64,000 bases of DNA from Fomitopsis serialis (taxonomy: Eukaryota > Basidiomycota > Agaricomycetes > Polyporales > Fomitopsidaceae), in NCBI RefSeq assembly GCF_022376445.1, contig NW_025954969.1, forward strand, positions 496,001 through 560,000, read 5' to 3'. Within the stretch, counting starts at the first letter, position 1. Each line of letters begins with the position of its first letter. The notes below the pieces were generated by a model. That model was not told the DNA's origin. It saw only the letters and a list, made by a program, of their open reading frames with translations, and ran no database searches. Of this stretch, positions 60,034 to 64,000 are shown in pieces. The translations under genes and the position numbers were made by a program.

Positions 60034-63000
60034 TGCGAAGATTGGAAATGTCGATAGGCTCTTTGGAGTGCTTGTACACCTCTTGCAGGTGTCTGGATCG
60101 ATGGGCTCTGGCTTGACTGAAGGCAGGTCTAATATATGCCTCCATGTCCGGGTCTGCAGGGCGATGAACGGGAGCTTGGTTGAGGTCATGGTGGTCGCAA
60201 TGCAAGTGTGCAGGGCGCTGGAGACCGCGCCACACGTAGAGTTCGATGACAAACATAGCACACAGTGATGTAGGGTAGAGTTGAGACGATAGAGAGAATA
60301 CAACACTCTGGCCAGGATGGCCGAACGTTCATGTTTCTACACAGATCTGAATCTGAGATGCGTGTAGGCGCTTGGTTTCACGTGCGACGCACTGATCTTG
60401 ACACCTTCTCCGGGCCTCTGAGGGTCCATCTCGACTGCGATATGTCACCAAGTACATGAGTGTGGGGATACGGACAGTATTATGGGATGTTTTTCAGTAG
60501 GCAAACTCACCCAATGTGCAGTTTGGGAAACGGGGCCATTCTGAGGAGATTCCGAATTCTTGAGACAAAAGACCAACAAAAACCCGCTACTAAAATTACG
60601 CACTGACACAGACAGCCGAGGCCAGGAGGAGGCGTTCATACCTTGACCGTTCACATATTCCACTTGGGGCCTGTAGTCGATTCACAGTCGTGCAAAAGGT
60701 ATACTATACCGGCGACTCGAAAGGTACCCAAACTGCACATGTTACAAGGTCACTACTCTACGAGTCTGACCCTCCCACAAGGATAGTAGTAGGCTTTGTT
60801 CTTCAGTCCGAATGTGCCGGAGGTACTCAAATATGCGGGTCCGAGACCACGCGGAAATAGGTTGCCGTCACGGTATCTTGCACAACCGTACCGAATGCTT
60901 GCGCATCCCTCTCGCCAAATCAGTAAACTTCGGGGACAGTGTTGGACTCGGTGCAGAAACGTTGGTTGTAGTACCAATCGAAAAGCTCCATTGGGCGCAC
61001 CCGTTCAGCGCACATATGCTCAACCAGAACGGCGGAGATAGGCTCAGATCTGGCGCGAATTGCAATCGGTGTATAACCCGCTCGGTATTACTAGGTCGCG
61101 GATCAGAGCGCTGACTCCTACACCAAACGGAACATAGACAAGACGGGTAATGCACGGCACGACTCAGCGTATGTAGCAGTGCACATCTGAGTCCGAGTCG
61201 CCAGTAAGTACCCGCGACGCGACGCGTGATGGCGGATAGCTACGTAACGAAGAGTATTGTTGGACAAAGTCGGTTGGGACCTTCCGTGCCGGCCGGTCGT
61301 TAGGTTCGAATATTTAATGTTGAGCGCTAACAGGTCCGCTATTCAGGCATGCATGGTGATCAAAAGAGACCGGTGCTTTCAACGTACTTGGCATAAAAAT
61401 CGCACGGACGCGCACAAGCATGGAGACTTTTGGTTAAGACACCATTGCATCCAAATTTGAGAAGCGACGGCAGAACTCGGATGCGGCAGAACGCATAAAC
61501 AAATACTCATACTCTCGCAGGTTTTTGCCAAACAAGCAATGCATTGCGCGAACGGTATGGTCCATGAGGCCTGAAAGTCGATCAAGATATTCGATATGTC
61601 CGTTTGCCACATTAATCTGTAAGGCATCAGAGTCAGGTCGAGCCTCAAGAAGTTGTAAATTGACTCGCGGCGTCTTGTCAATGAGTGAGTAGATCCGTCT
61701 TGAAATGGGATTGACTGCCTCAGTGGGGGTCTGTCAGTCTGTACACATGTATAAGACCGTCTCTGTGGCGGAACATTCTATGCGGTTGGATGCTTCTCTG
61801 GTCTGAGATCTGTGCAACATGACTGCGCAATGTTGGGTGTAGCAATAATCTCAGTTCTGAGACACTGTGGTGCCCTTCGCAAGCGCGTACTACCCTCAGT
61901 CCTGCTTCTACGTGCCTGATGGATTGGAGTTCAGTCGTCAACGCATTGGAGACCGAGCTCACCGAGACCATTCATTTGCGGCCGCTGGAGGTCCCAGCTC
62001 CGGTAGCACTCAGAAAAATGAGGTAAGATGGACGGGGAGGAGCAGATTTGTTGGCGATCCACGGCATCGTATCAATCCAAGAATACTGTCATTGAAATTG
62101 TCCAATATAGCAGTGAACCTGGCGATAACAGAATATGTCAGAGACGTTGAGCGTGGCACAGCAGTAGGGAGACTGCATTTATCTGTTAACACCGATCGCA
62201 GAGCCCAATAAACGATGCATCGAAACAAGCTTCCTGAAGTTCCACGCACATGAGCCGCTCAGGATCGGAGTTGACGCTACCATCCGTATGTTGCGACTGG
62301 AGGTAGTGGCTCCAGCGACGCATTGCCGCGCACGAGAGTTCAGCGATTGACAAGATACAACCAAAGTCATAGATCCATACCATATATTGGACAACGCAGT
62401 GCAAGAAGCGAAATTTGCATGAGCATCTGAAGGAACGCGAGCTCAGTTGCGCGGAGCAAACCGCAAGTTACGCTGTTGTAGACAGAAAATGTGTTCTCGC
62501 TCCATTGTTAGCATCCTAGAGGCGACAATTGGAGAAACACTACCTCCAAAGGCAGCGGACATACGTCAGGTTATGAGATTGTGATGGAGGGATACCGCAG
62601 TTACAAGCCCAATGCAGCCAATTTGACAGACCCCTAGAGAGCCACCCACACCCGAACGGCTTGGCTTCATGGCCACGGAACAGCGTCCCTCGATTGCGAT
62701 TGCAAACGGAGGCGAGATATTGCGGGCCCTTGAGTAAGCCTATCTCAGCTCCTAGTCGAGAGAAGGCAGAAAGGTCGCGACAGCAGCTCGTTCCGATGGC
62801 GAGTCGGACAGTGTGTGTGTCCGCGGAGCGTCCGCTGCTATTGGCGACGCAGGCGCAGCGACGACCATTTTGGGAGGAGAGTCGGCATTGGGCCCCGGTC
62901 GAGACTGCCTGAGCGTGATCAAAAATACCTCCGGTTGTCAAAACGCACAGGAAACCAGGGCGGGGCGCGACTTGCGGACACCATCTGATCCCGCGCCCAG

Positions 63001-64000
63001 AACGACGATGGAGTACGCTACGCACAAGAGCTGCCTATCGGGGCTTGGTCAGCTCTCGTTTTGCCGGGGGCGCACGTACTCATGGAGCGCGTCTGGCACG
63101 GCGGCGGCCTGCTCCTGCAAGGTTTTCGGCGAGGCGGCCATCATCCCCGAACCCTAGGAAACAGCAATGGGTGGCGCGTCTCTATGGGCTCTACGGGCAG
63201 TGCGGTCGGAATCAGTGATCGTGATTAAGCGCTGGATTTGGATGCAGGTCCACAACGCTCTACTCGGACACGCAAGATGCGTCATGCAGTAAGTTCAGCT
63301 TGAAAGAAGCGTTAGAGCTACCACGCATACGGGCCTTTCTGTGTACGCCGGGCCCACCTACGCTCGTGCCTCCTACAGGTAACAAGCCAGAGGTGTAGCA
63401 CGCATACTAGGATGAATTAGACATTAGCTGATTCACAACGAAAGCGCGCCACCCACCTTCAGGGTAGTAATAGAAGCACATGCCAGTGGGCAATGGATAT
63501 CGCCATACGTTCCAGTGGTGAGACGCCAGTGGGCGATATCCTGTTATAGTCTGACTTTCGGTTAGTGGCGCGTGCTACCGTGAGTAGATAGACGGAAGGT
63601 CATTCGGTGCGAGCATAGTAGGCTAAGGCCGTATACGCACCACTCAATCTGTCACTTGAGTTTGGGATAGCTGAAGCTGCTTGTGCACACAGCTGCCGGC
63701 GCTGGCTAGTTGAATAAATCCTAGGCCTCGTTTCTGTTGAGTTCGTATTATTCAAATGTGGGCGGTTACCTGGGCCATGCCGTAGTTTTGCGAGCGCACT
63801 CGCTGAGACTTGACCGCATGAAGAGTTCCTGAGCGGGCCCGGTTATGGGGACCCCCAAGCCCCCCAGATGCGTGCTGCATGCATGAACAAGACGTACTGA
63901 CAGGCGTCTAATCCGTGCCTACGTAACTTATGTAAGCGCGCGCTTTTCGTCCCTCACTGCCACTGGCACTTGACCGCCACCGTACGGCGTGGGCTGCGTC
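60034..64000. other. Nearly 4 kb without recognisable genes
   Basis: Frames up to about 160 codons occur on both strands (for example 62540-63025 minus) but overlap each other and show no domain, membrane segment or splice-linked extension that I can support. No element ends were found. Confidence 0.5.

Overview
The window looks like nuclear DNA of an agaricomycete basidiomycete, probably of the polypore type. Genes are split by many introns of about 48-70 bp. DNA is GC-rich, and the recognisable products are fungal and mostly basidiomycete families: DUF3455 and DUF6593 proteins, a MATA-type HMG-box regulator, a fungal P450 and Nup96. Species assignment is inference. No tRNA, rRNA, CRISPR array or bacterial-type operon was seen.

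Layout. (1) 0-3 kb: two tandem paralogs of a Gly-rich, membrane-anchored protein. (2) 3-6.7 kb: no firm gene, but coding-like short frames joined by splice-like signals. (3) 6.8-8.7 kb: an HMG-box transcription factor with one base missing inside the HMG box. (4) 9.4-21.8 kb: a minus-strand array of four DUF3455 genes. The first is split by a 3.39 kb insertion with terminal inverted repeats that carries its own spliced reading frame. (5) 19-26.7 kb: a broken 5' piece and a full copy of a PIG-L/GPI12 deacetylase gene, with a small convergent gene beside it. (6) 26.9-35.7 kb: about 9 kb without recognisable genes, holding diverged short repeats. (7) 35.8-39.1 kb: a frame-broken gene and a direct 2.2 kb duplication of the PIG-L 3' half plus its neighbour. 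(8) 41.5-46.4 kb: two housekeeping-type genes, myo-inositol oxygenase and cytosolic arginyl-tRNA synthetase. (9) 47-48.9 kb: an inverted fifth DUF3455 unit. (10) 50.6-52.8 kb: a cytochrome P450. (11) 53.6-55 kb: two MITE-like elements in opposite orientation. (12) 55.4-60 kb: a Nup96 nucleoporin and a DUF6593 protein. (13) 60-64 kb: nothing recognised.

Two themes stand out. First, the window has been reshaped by duplication and small mobile elements: the DUF3455 array with shared flanking modules, an inverted copy 31 kb away, three partial PIG-L copies, and at least three inverted-repeat elements. Second, several otherwise coherent genes (HMG factor, ArgRS, P450, both copies of the small DUF1770-like gene, the 36 kb gene) need one or two extra bases, often in C/G runs, to be read through. 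ArgRS needs three. Because ArgRS is normally essential, base-level assembly errors explain this at least as well as multiple pseudogenes. No coherent pathway links the genes. I found no convincing new multi-gene system; the most interesting items are the gene-bearing inverted-repeat insertion and the DUF3455 array with its conserved upstream block.
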